Origin: JAMLHH01 sp964653095
GTDB lineage: Bacteria; Bacteroidota; Bacteroidia; Chitinophagales; JADIYW01
Direction of reading: 5' to 3'
Length of the DNA stretch: 64,000 nucleotides
Assembly (NCBI GenBank): GCA_964653095.1
Contig: CAZZEH010000007.1
Coordinates: 44,769 to 108,768 of the forward strand
Shown: positions 17,419 through 25,159 of the stretch, one piece after another
Numbering within the stretch: position 1 is the first letter of the stretch
How the letters are laid out: every line of letters starts with the position of its first letter
Notes under the pieces: model-generated
What the model was told of the DNA's origin: nothing
The model's database searches: none
Seen by the model: the letters and a program-made list of their open reading frames with translations, nothing else
Position numbers and translations under genes: made by a program

Positions 17419-17721
17419 TTATTTAGACTCTTTGTCCTTTAAACTGGACTCTTTTATCAGGTCCGAGAAAGTTTTTGACGGTTTGAAAGCCGGAATATCA
17501 TGCTCGGGTATTTTTATTGCAATATTCTTTTTAATATTCCTTCCCACTTTAGCCTTACGGGTTTTTCTAATAAAGCTACCAAAACCTCTTATGTATAAAT
17601 TTTCACCAGAGGCCAAAGCTTCTTTCACTTCTGTAAAAAATGATTCTAATGTGACCAATACATCTACTTTCGGCACTCCCGTTTTCTCCGCAATAATGTT
17701 AATAATATCCGCTTTTCTCAT
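17419..17721 (-). CDS. HU/IHF-family DNA-binding protein
   Basis: This 100-residue nucleoid protein has the HU fold: N-terminal helices (KADIINIIAEKTGVPK), the beta arm beginning at about 47 (IRGFGSFIRKTRKAKVGRN) and the closing PAFKPSKTF near 77-85. HU homologues bend and compact DNA as dimers. The arm lacks the simple RNP motif of E. coli HU and instead reads KKNIAIKIPEHDIPAF, typical of the Bacteroidota branch. It starts divergently from mutY with a 106-base gap. Confidence 0.93.
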   Translation of the reverse strand: MRKADIINIIAEKTGVPKVDVLVTLESFFTEVKEALASGENLYIRGFGSFIRKTRKAKVGRNIKKNIAIKIPEHDIPAFKPSKTFSDLIKESSLKDKESK

Positions 17722-17827
17722 TTTATTTTGTTATTAAATCTTTTGAATTTGAATGGGTTACAAAAATGCTAAAATAAATCATAATAACTAAACACTGCTC
17801 AATAATTTTATTAGTTTCATAACATTT

Positions 17828-18871
17828 ATGCACGAAGACTTTACAAATGGCATCCTTTCCTGGTATGCCGAGAATAAAAGATATCACCCCTGGGAAAGCA
17901 GCAACAATCCTTACCATATCTGGCTGAGAGAGGTCATTTTTCAGCAAACCCGCATTGAACAGGGCATCCCGTATTACCATAAATTCATTAAAAAATATCC
18001 GACTATTCAGAGCCTCGCCAATGCCGCTCTTGATGATATTTATAAAGACTGGGAGGGCTTGGGATATTACACCCGGGCAAGAAATCTGCATGCAGCAGCC
18101 GGGCAGATTGTGCAAGATTACGGTGGCAAATTTCCTTCTTTATATTCGGATATCATCCGTTTAAAAGGAGTGGGGCCATATACCGCAGCAGCAATTGCAT
18201 CATTTGCATTCCGGCAGCCTTATGCCGTATTGGACGGAAATGTATTTAGAGTTTTATCCAGATTTTTTGGTATAAAAATACCTATTGACAGCCCTCAGGG
18301 CAAAAAAGTCTTTCAAAATCTGGCCAATGAGTGTATGGATTCTTCGCAGCCGGATATATATAATCAGGCGATCATGGACTTCGGAGCCATACAATGCACC
18401 CCGAGACAACCACTTTGTGAAAATTGTCCTCTATCCTCAAATTGTGCGGCTTATCAGAAGTTTAATGTATCTGATTTTCCTGTAAAAAAAAGGAAAGCCA
18501 TCAAGCGTCCGCGTTACTTCAATTATCTTGTGATAAATAACGATAAAAATATTATCATCCAAAAAAGAGAGCAGAGTGATATATGGAAGAATCTCTATCA
18601 ATTTCCGTTGGTTGAATCTGCTAAGAAAAACTTTACAAAAAATGACGCTCGCCTTGAGTTCGGCTCAAACTTTAATCTTCTTTCTGACAGTAAAATATAC
18701 AGGCAAACCTTATCCCACCAAATTATAGCCGCAAAATTCTTTGAGATTGAAGCCAAGGACTTTACACTCAGAGAGAATTGGATGGCCATCGATATTCATG
18801 CGTTAAATCAATTTAGTTTCCCAAAAATCATCCGAGATTATTTGAGGGAAAGATTTTATTATCTATATTAG
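17828..18871 (+). CDS. mutY: A/G-specific adenine glycosylase
   Basis: MutY removes adenine mispaired with 8-oxoguanine. The helix-hairpin-helix glycosylase domain spans about 1-220: IFQQTRIEQG near 38 carries the catalytic glutamate region, LKGVGPYTAAAIASFAF near 114 is the hairpin, and AVLDGNVFRVL near 136 holds the catalytic aspartate. The 4Fe-4S loop is C-x6-C-x2-C-x5-C at about 197-213. The C-terminal ~120 residues form the Nudix-like 8-oxoG recognition domain (QKREQSDIWKNLYQFPLVE near 240). The length of 347 is normal. It is followed 36 bases later by ssb, then gldE and gldD, a gene order known from gliding Flavobacteria. Confidence 0.95.
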   Translation: MHEDFTNGILSWYAENKRYHPWESSNNPYHIWLREVIFQQTRIEQGIPYYHKFIKKYPTIQSLANAALDDIYKDWEGLGYYTRARNLHAAAGQIVQDYGGKFPSLYSDIIRLKGVGPYTAAAIASFAFRQPYAVLDGNVFRVLSRFFGIKIPIDSPQGKKVFQNLANECMDSSQPDIYNQAIMDFGAIQCTPRQPLCENCPLSSNCAAYQKFNVSDFPVKKRKAIKRPRYFNYLVINNDKNIIIQKREQSDIWKNLYQFPLVESAKKNFTKNDARLEFGSNFNLLSDSKIYRQTLSHQIIAAKFFEIEAKDFTLRENWMAIDIHALNQFSFPKIIRDYLRERFYYLY

Positions 18872-18907
18872 GTTAGTATTCTTATTTTGTATTGAAAATC
18901 AAGGCTT

Positions 18908-19348
18908 ATGAAAGGTATTAACAAAGTTATTTTGGTTGGGAGAGTGGGAACTGACCCTGAGTTGAGAAAAATTGAAAACACACGTTCTAAACTGAATCTC
19001 AGGTTAGCTACAACTGAAAGTTATAAAAAAGCCAACGGAGAATGGCAGGACATCACCGACTGGCATACAGTCGTCATGTGGGGACCAATGGCCGAGCGCG
19101 GAGAGAAAGACATTCATAAAGGCAACCTGATATACATAGAGGGTAAAATAAGAACCCGTAATTGGGAAGACAAAGAAGGTAGGAGAAGATATACCACAGA
19201 AGTGATTACCGAGTATTTTCAGAATCTGACACCGAGAACTAAATCTCAAGACGACGAAAACATTGACTCTGATGAAGGCAAAATTCAGGATGACGACGAC
19301 ATTGATTTGAGTGATTTTAACCCATCGGAAGACACGCTTCCGTTTTAA
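18908..19348 (+). CDS. ssb: Single-stranded DNA-binding protein
   Basis: The OB fold covers about 1-106 (GINKVILVGRVGTDPELR at the start, then DWHTVVMWGPMAE and GNLIYIEGKIRTRNWED), with W-rich DNA-contact positions. A short acidic linker ends in the partner-binding tip DTLPF, the counterpart of DDIPF in E. coli SSB. At 146 residues it is slightly short, with a compact linker. SSB coats single-stranded DNA in replication, recombination and repair. It lies between mutY and gldE. Confidence 0.96.
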   Translation: MKGINKVILVGRVGTDPELRKIENTRSKLNLRLATTESYKKANGEWQDITDWHTVVMWGPMAERGEKDIHKGNLIYIEGKIRTRNWEDKEGRRRYTTEVITEYFQNLTPRTKSQDDENIDSDEGKIQDDDDIDLSDFNPSEDTLPF

Positions 19349-19371
19349 CAATTTAAAGTTAAAAATAAGCT

Positions 19372-20724
19372 TTGGATAATAGCGACACCGTTCCCCTTAA
19401 CAGCTTTTTATGGATCCTGACGGCTTTCAAAGGATTCGGGTTCGACGATTTAATTTTCGTATTCATCTATATCCTCATTTTTGGTATTCTCTTACTTGTT
19501 ACTGCATTTATTGTTTCTTCCGAAGTTGCTTTTTTCTCCATCACACCTGATCAAAAAAAAGAATTAGAAAAATCAAGTCATACAAAGGATGCTGCTATCC
19601 TAAAGTTTTTGAACCGTCCTAAAGAATTTATCAGTACGATTCTTTTAAGCAACATTCTGCTTTATACCTTAATGATATTCACTGCAGATAAGCTTTTAAA
19701 TCTTTGTTTTGACTTTACAGACAATCACATTGTGCGAATTATTTCCGTTTTACTTTTTGTCTGGATATTTCGGCTCGTCTTTGGGGAAGTAATTTCAAAA
19801 ATTTATGCCATGCACAACAACCTCCTTGTCGCAAAAAAATCATTGGCTTTTATTCGTATTTTCAATTTTATTCTAAAACCATTTGTGTCTGCCTTTCTGT
19901 TTGTGGGAACCTTTACCGAGCAAAAACTAAAAAAATACAACCGCCTTGTCCTGGCGGATGAATTGGATCAGGCTCTGGAGCAGGTATCTCCTCAAAACTC
20001 TACTCAGACACTTGCCGAAAAAAACTTATTGAAAGGGATCGTCAATTTCAGCAGTATTTATGTCACAGAAATCATGAAAGCACGTGTCGATGTGATTTAT
20101 GTAGATACTTCCATGAATTTTGGGGAAGTCTTGGAAACAGTCAGGAACTCAGGTTATTCGAGAATTCCTGTGATTAACGGAGATTTGGATAAGACCGTCG
20201 GCATTATCTATGTAAAAGACCTTTTGCCCTATCTCAATCACGGTGCTAAATTTGATTGGCATACACTTATAAGAACAGCCCTTTTTGTCCCGGAAAGCAA
20301 AAAGATTGAAGACCTGCTGAAAGAATTTAAAGTAAAAAGAGTACACATGGCCATTGTGGTGGATGAATACGGAGGTACTTCCGGCTTGGTCACATTAGAG
20401 GATGTCATGGAAGAAGTAATCGGTGAAATCAAAGATGAATTTGACGACATACACGAAATTAATTACAGAAAAATAGACCCGTTCAATTATATTTTTGAAG
20501 GAAAGACAGGAGTAAGCGATGCCTGCAAAATAATGAATATTCCAATAGACTCTTTTGAAAAAATTCGAGGTGATGCCGACACTATAGCGGGTATGATTTT
20601 GGAAATAAAAGGGGAAATGCCTTCAGAAAATGAGAAAATCAATGTAGATGATTATACCTTTGCGGTTATTGAAACAAATGCCACAAGAATTGTAAAGGTG
20701 AAAATCACGATACATGAACCTTAG
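19372..20724 (+). CDS. gldE: Gliding motility-associated protein GldE (CNNM/CorC-type)
   Basis: This 450-residue inner-membrane protein has a DUF21/CNNM transmembrane domain (about 28-170, four hydrophobic segments), two CBS domains (about 210-340, including VDEYGGTSGLVTLEDVMEEVIGEI type sequence near 328-348) and a CorC/HlyC-like C-terminal domain (about 365-448). The family includes Mg/Co-efflux related proteins; in Flavobacterium johnsoniae GldE supports gliding and is linked to GldD. The start is TTG at 19372, the only plausible start upstream of the first membrane segment. The stop overlaps the gldD start by 11 bases. Identity as GldE rests on domain order plus the ssb-gldE-gldD order; a second paralogue at 59224 lacks that context. 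Confidence 0.9.
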   Translation: MDNSDTVPLNSFLWILTAFKGFGFDDLIFVFIYILIFGILLLVTAFIVSSEVAFFSITPDQKKELEKSSHTKDAAILKFLNRPKEFISTILLSNILLYTLMIFTADKLLNLCFDFTDNHIVRIISVLLFVWIFRLVFGEVISKIYAMHNNLLVAKKSLAFIRIFNFILKPFVSAFLFVGTFTEQKLKKYNRLVLADELDQALEQVSPQNSTQTLAEKNLLKGIVNFSSIYVTEIMKARVDVIYVDTSMNFGEVLETVRNSGYSRIPVINGDLDKTVGIIYVKDLLPYLNHGAKFDWHTLIRTALFVPESKKIEDLLKEFKVKRVHMAIVVDEYGGTSGLVTLEDVMEEVIGEIKDEFDDIHEINYRKIDPFNYIFEGKTGVSDACKIMNIPIDSFEKIRGDADTIAGMILEIKGEMPSENEKINVDDYTFAVIETNATRIVKVKITIHEP

Positions 20725-21301
20725 AGTCTTTTTGCTTATTTTTTGTTTTATTGTTCTGTCATGTGAAGAGCATTATACTCCCAAACCTCACGGTTATTTC
20801 ATGCCGGAACTGCCTGAACATCAATACACCACCTATAAAAACGAAATCTGCCCCTGCACATTTGACATCCCCATATACGCAACTGTCGAACAGGAAAAGC
20901 ACTTTTTTGATGAGGAACCGGAACATCCCTGCTGGCTGAATATTGAATTCAAAGACCTTAATGCCTCCATCTATCTTTCTTACAAAGACATTAAAAGTAG
21001 AAATCACTTTGAAAAGATAATCGAAGACAGCTATAAACTGACCTTTAAGCACAGCCAAAAGGCTGATTTTATTGATGAAGAATTTATTGATATCTCTAAA
21101 AACAACGTATTCGGTTATCAATTTGATATTGGTGGGGATGCTGCTTCGAGTACACAGTTTTTTCTGACAGACAGTGTCCGCCACTATATTCGCGGAGCAC
21201 TGTATTTCAAATCCACTCCTAATATTGACTCCATCGCTCCTGTTCTGGACTTTTTGAGAGAAGATATCACCCATCTTATCCATACCGTTCATTGGAAATA
21301 G
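20714..21301 (+). CDS. gldD: Gliding motility lipoprotein GldD
   Basis: The 195-residue precursor has a lipoprotein signal ending VLSC (lipid-modified cysteine at residue 17), then a PKPHGYFMPELPEH segment near 23-36 typical of GldD. The rest is a compact soluble domain with FFLTDSVRHYIRGALYF near 148-164. GldD is a lipoprotein needed for gliding and, as known in F. johnsoniae, for stable T9SS function. The 11-base overlap with gldE implies translational coupling. The core T9SS genes gldKLMN are not in this window. Confidence 0.9.
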   Translation: MNLRVFLLIFCFIVLSCEEHYTPKPHGYFMPELPEHQYTTYKNEICPCTFDIPIYATVEQEKHFFDEEPEHPCWLNIEFKDLNASIYLSYKDIKSRNHFEKIIEDSYKLTFKHSQKADFIDEEFIDISKNNVFGYQFDIGGDAASSTQFFLTDSVRHYIRGALYFKSTPNIDSIAPVLDFLREDITHLIHTVHWK

Positions 21302-21470
21302 CTTTTGCTTAATACATACATGCTCACAAGAAAAAGTTTTTACCATTAAAATGTGCCCCTACTTTACTTCTTTGTCCGAACAACACAGCAGTCCTCTCAA
21401 TTCTTAGCAACGAAATTTCTCTCATACAGCCTATAAAATATTATCTTTACGGTGTACTAACCATTGACTC

Positions 21471-23069
21471 ATGGCAGCGGATTTCTTAGTTATAGGCTCA
21501 GGCATTGCAGGTCTTTCATGTGCTCTTAAACTTTCTGATAAATTTCCTGAAGAAAAAATTTTAATCCTTACCAAAGACAATGAGGATGACAGCAACACGA
21601 AATACGCTCAGGGAGGTATCGCAGTAGTTACTGATTTCGCAAAAGATAATTTTGACAAACACATTGAAGACACGATAATCGCAGGTGACGGATTGTGCAA
21701 CGAAGAAATTGTCAATATTGTTGTAAAAGAAGGACGCGACCGAGTAGATGAACTGATTGACTGGGGAACACATTTCGACAAAGACGAACAGGGAGTATAT
21801 AAGCTCGGGAAAGAAGGCGGGCACTCTGCCAACCGAGTACTTCACCATCAGGACATTACAGGCTATGAGATAGAAAGGGCATTGCTGACAGAGGTTCATT
21901 CGCGTGAAAACATAGAAATTTCCACCCATCATTTTGTAATTGATTTAATTACTCAGCACCATTTGGACAGAATCATTACCCGTGCAACCAAAAACATTCA
22001 GTGTTACGGAGCTTATGTGCTGAATAAAGAAAGCTCACATATAGAAAAAGTGCTGGCAAAAGTTACAATTTTGGCGACAGGCGGTTTCGGGCAGGCGTAT
22101 AAAAGTACAACCAATCCTTCAATCGCCACAGGCGACGGGGTCGCTATGGTTTATCGTGCAAAAGGTCGGGTGAGCAATATGGAATTTGTACAGTTTCATC
22201 CTACAGCTTTATACGAACCTATGGCAAGTAACTCTTTTTTAATAACAGAAGCTGTACGAGGTGACGGAGCTATACTCAGAAATAAGTTTGGGAAAGCTTT
22301 CATGGAAAAATACGATGCCAGAAAGTCATTGGCTCCAAGAGATATCGTAGCTCGCGCGATAGATAATGAAATGAAAATACACGGTCATGACTTTGTGTAT
22401 CTGGACTGTACAGACATGGACCCCGAAAACTTCAAAATACACTTCCCAAATATCTATAAAAAGTGCTTATCCGTCGGAATAAACGTTTTCAAAGATATGA
22501 TACCGGTAGTTCCTTCACAACACTATGCCTGCGGGGGTATTGATGTGGATGAGTACGGAAAAACTTCCATCATCAATCTGTACGCCTGCGGAGAATGCGC
22601 CAATACCGGCTTGCACGGAGCCAATCGGCTTGCCTCCAATTCCCTTCTGGAAGCACTGGTGTTCTCTCACAGAATCTTTAAACATATCGTTGAAAGATAC
22701 GACAGTTTAGAAGATATTCAGGATATTTTCCCGGAATGGAATGCCGAGGGTACATCTCATCCTAAAGAGATGGTCATGATTACTCAAAGCAAAAAAGAGC
22801 TGAAAGACATTATGAGCAGCTACGTCGGCATTGTCAGAAACAACATCCGTCTAAAAAGGGCCCAGGAAAGGCTTTACCTTTTATTTAGTGAAACAGAAAA
22901 AATGTATGACACGACCACTATATCCCCTCAAATCTGTGAATTGAGAAACCTCATAACCGTAGGCTACCTGATTGTCCGAAGTGCGCTTATCCGAAAAGAA
23001 AGCAGAGGGCTGCATTATACCACAGATTATCCTAACAAAAAGCAAATCGCCGAGAACTCCATATTGTGA
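21471..23069 (+). CDS. nadB: L-aspartate oxidase
   Basis: NadB oxidises L-aspartate to iminoaspartate, the first step of de novo NAD synthesis, using FAD. The dinucleotide motif GSGIAGLSCALKL lies at 8-20, the KYAQGGIAVV substrate-capping segment near 43-52, and the succinate dehydrogenase/fumarate reductase-type active site includes HSANRVLHHQD near 118-128, VQFHPTALYEP near 240-250 and the RLASNSLLEALVFSHRI flavin contact near 386-402. The 532-residue length fits. nadA and nadC are not adjacent. The plus-strand promoter is not clear (TATCTTTA just upstream is imperfect). Confidence 0.95.
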   Translation: MAADFLVIGSGIAGLSCALKLSDKFPEEKILILTKDNEDDSNTKYAQGGIAVVTDFAKDNFDKHIEDTIIAGDGLCNEEIVNIVVKEGRDRVDELIDWGTHFDKDEQGVYKLGKEGGHSANRVLHHQDITGYEIERALLTEVHSRENIEISTHHFVIDLITQHHLDRIITRATKNIQCYGAYVLNKESSHIEKVLAKVTILATGGFGQAYKSTTNPSIATGDGVAMVYRAKGRVSNMEFVQFHPTALYEPMASNSFLITEAVRGDGAILRNKFGKAFMEKYDARKSLAPRDIVARAIDNEMKIHGHDFVYLDCTDMDPENFKIHFPNIYKKCLSVGINVFKDMIPVVPSQHYACGGIDVDEYGKTSIINLYACGECANTGLHGANRLASNSLLEALVFSHRIFKHIVERYDSLEDIQDIFPEWNAEGTSHPKEMVMITQSKKELKDIMSSYVGIVRNNIRLKRAQERLYLLFSETEKMYDTTTISPQICELRNLITVGYLIVRSALIRKESRGLHYTTDYPNKKQIAENSIL

Positions 23070-23136
23070 TGTATTATTGCTTTTTATAAAAGACAAAGAA
23101 CATTTACAGTATCAAAAAGCTAATTTCTATCATTGT

Positions 23137-23166
23137 TTTGGAAAAGTAAAAAAAAGATTATATTTG
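23137..23166 (+). promoter_or_regulatory. Strong Bacteroidota-type promoter
   Basis: TTTG at 23137-23140 and TATATTTG at 23159-23166 are 18 bases apart. The next ATG in frame is 23191, which sets the start of the following gene and excludes an upstream 73-codon extension. Confidence 0.7.
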
Positions 23167-23190
23167 TGTTATCACCAAATTTTATTTACT

Positions 23191-23709
23191 ATGAAAAATT
23201 TCTTATTAACACTGTTTTTATCTTTTATCACAGTGGCACTTTTTGCATCAGACAAGATATTCCTGCATGGAGGGAAAGTCATTGACGGAGCGGTAATCAG
23301 ATTGGATGACTTCAAAGTTATTTTTAAATATGAGGGTGAAAATGCCGAACAGATACTCTCAAAGAAAGCTGTCGAAAAAATAGAATATAACAGCGGCAGA
23401 GTGGAAGATGTTTCTGATAGAATTGAAGTCAGCAGTAAAAATGACTGGGAGAAAGTTGAAATCCTTTTAGACAAATCAGAAATTGTAGGTCTGAAAAAAG
23501 TGGGCGAAGTCAAAGGTAAAACATCAGGTTATTTTTCCGGATATGTGTCCGGTGCCGGAGCAGACAAGAGAGCCAATAAAAAATTACTCATGGCTGCTGC
23601 GGATATGGGCTGTCAGTTCATTTATATGACTACTGACAACGCTAACTCCGGTGCATTCAGTTACGGAAAGCAAGCCTTGAAAAAAGGAGTTGCTTATACT
23701 TATCCGTAA
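23191..23709 (+). CDS. Exported protein of unknown function
   Basis: The 172-residue protein has a clear signal peptide (about 1-19, ending LFASD). The mature part begins with KIFLHGGKVIDGAVIRLDD, a pattern seen in small exported Bacteroidota proteins that relate an expression or complex site to a response (one or two short SH3/beta-barrel-like units, near 20-100), followed by a glycine-rich stretch (SGYFSGYVSGAGADKR near 109-124) and a conserved-looking C-terminal part (MAAADMGCQFIYMTTDNANSGAFSYG). I do not recognise a named family with certainty. The ATG at 23191 is chosen because a TTTG/TATATTTG promoter lies just upstream. It is transcribed alone and followed by a hairpin terminator. Confidence 0.7.
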   Translation: MKNFLLTLFLSFITVALFASDKIFLHGGKVIDGAVIRLDDFKVIFKYEGENAEQILSKKAVEKIEYNSGRVEDVSDRIEVSSKNDWEKVEILLDKSEIVGLKKVGEVKGKTSGYFSGYVSGAGADKRANKKLLMAAADMGCQFIYMTTDNANSGAFSYGKQALKKGVAYTYP

Positions 23710-23736
23710 GTATAATTGTTTTGATCATTTAAATGG

Positions 23737-23764
23737 AGGCTGTCTGTAAAAGACGGCCTTTTTT
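23737..23764 (+). terminator. Rho-independent terminator
   Basis: A 9-bp stem (AGGCTGTCT with AGACGGCCT, one G-T pair) with a 5-base loop is followed by TTTTT. It sits 28 bases after the stop of the exported protein gene. Confidence 0.75.
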
Positions 23765-23885
23765 CATGCAGTTTATTGTCCCGTCCCAACATATCGATTA
23801 GAAGATTAGGTGATGTGAAGCTATTTTGACTCGGAATAGATTTTCTGATGCCTAATTCGGGTTTAAAACAATACTTAATAATACT

Positions 23886-23893
23886 TACATTTG
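23886..23893 (+). promoter_or_regulatory. -7 box immediately upstream of hflX
   Basis: TACATTTG matches TAnnTTTG and ends 5 bases before the ATG at 23899, so transcription should begin at or next to the start codon. No clear -33 element is visible. Confidence 0.5.
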
Positions 23894-23898
23894 TACCA

Positions 23899-25080
23899 AT
23901 GCACGAAACGAATATTCAGATTGAAGAAAGAGCTGTTTTAGTGGCAGTTATTAAGGATAAAAACACAGCTTTAAACATAGATGAATATTTGGACGAGCTG
24001 GAATTTCTGGTATTGACCGCTGGCGCAAAAACGTACAAAAGGTTTACCCAAAAAATCAACAAACCACACCCCAGAACATTTGTAGGAGAAGGAAAATTAG
24101 AGGAAATCAAAGCTTATACCGAATTTGCAGATATTAATCTGATAGTTTTCGATGACGAACTAAGCCCGACTCAAATTCGAAATTTAGAGGAATATTTTAA
24201 ATGTAAAATCTTAGACCGAACTGCTTTAATTCTGGATATTTTTGCCGGCAGAGCAAAGACCGCCCAGGCAAAAGCTCAGGTAGAATTGGCTCAAATGGAA
24301 TACATCCTGCCCCGCCTCAAAGGACTGTGGACACACTTGGAACGTCAGCGTGGAGGTATCGGTATGCGCGGTCCGGGCGAACGTGAAATTGAAACAGACA
24401 GAAGAGTGGTGCGTGATAAAATCACTCTGTTAAAAAAAGAATTGGAAACTTTGGACAAGCAGGAAAGTACCCGCAGAAAAAATCGCGGAGAACTGATTCG
24501 GGTGGCTTTAGTCGGATATACCAATGTAGGCAAATCTACCCTCATGAATCTCCTGAGCAAATCGGAAGTGTTTGCAGAAGATAAACTGTTTGCCACGCTC
24601 GATACTACAGTGAGAAAAGTCGTCATAGATAATGTGCCTTTTTTACTGTCGGACACCGTAGGATTTATTCGAAAGCTTCCGCATGGCCTGATAGAAAGTT
24701 TTAAATCTACCTTAGACGAAGCCAAAGAGTCCGATATCATTCTGCATGTGGTGGACACTTCTCACGATCAGTTTCAACATCAGATAAGTGTCGTTCAGGA
24801 AACTCTTGCAGAACTAAAAGTTACAGATGTCCCGGTTCTTATGGTTTTCAACAAAATGGATGCCTATCGAAAAAAAACTTTCGACCCATTTCTTCCCGAG
24901 GATGTAAAAAACGAACTGGAAGAAGAGTTTAGAAAAAGTATGCGCCATCAGTACCAAAATCTTTGCGAATTTGTTTCAGCGACGGAGGAGATTAATATCT
25001 CGAAACTAAGAAATACTCTCGTGCTGATGGTTCAGGATGCGTACCACAAACGTTATCCGTACAAAAGTCATTTTTGGTGA
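23899..25080 (+). CDS. hflX: GTPase HflX
   Basis: HflX is a ribosome-associated GTPase that splits stalled 70S ribosomes, notably under heat stress. The N-terminal HflX domain spans about 1-170 (PHPRTFVGEGKLEEIK near 54-69 and AQVELAQMEYILPRLKGLW near 133), a coiled linker (about 165-200) includes the GGIGMRGPGE motif near 151-160, and the G domain has G1 GYTNVGKST near 212, G3 DTVGF near 254, and G4 NKMD near 319. The 393-residue form from ATG 23899 is preferred because the -7 box overlaps the alternative ATG at 23848. Confidence 0.94.
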   Translation: MHETNIQIEERAVLVAVIKDKNTALNIDEYLDELEFLVLTAGAKTYKRFTQKINKPHPRTFVGEGKLEEIKAYTEFADINLIVFDDELSPTQIRNLEEYFKCKILDRTALILDIFAGRAKTAQAKAQVELAQMEYILPRLKGLWTHLERQRGGIGMRGPGEREIETDRRVVRDKITLLKKELETLDKQESTRRKNRGELIRVALVGYTNVGKSTLMNLLSKSEVFAEDKLFATLDTTVRKVVIDNVPFLLSDTVGFIRKLPHGLIESFKSTLDEAKESDIILHVVDTSHDQFQHQISVVQETLAELKVTDVPVLMVFNKMDAYRKKTFDPFLPEDVKNELEEEFRKSMRHQYQNLCEFVSATEEINISKLRNTLVLMVQDAYHKRYPYKSHFW

Positions 25081-25159
25081 TATCCCCTATCAAAGCAGGA
25101 TGAAATAGCAGGAATATCATGGTGTACGTATCTGCCCAAACTGTAAAAATCAGAATGAA

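Noticed and set aside
22972..23190. An in-frame upstream extension of the exported protein gene at 23191.
   Set aside because: It overlaps the nadB end and the promoter; the ATG at 23191 begins a complete signal peptide.
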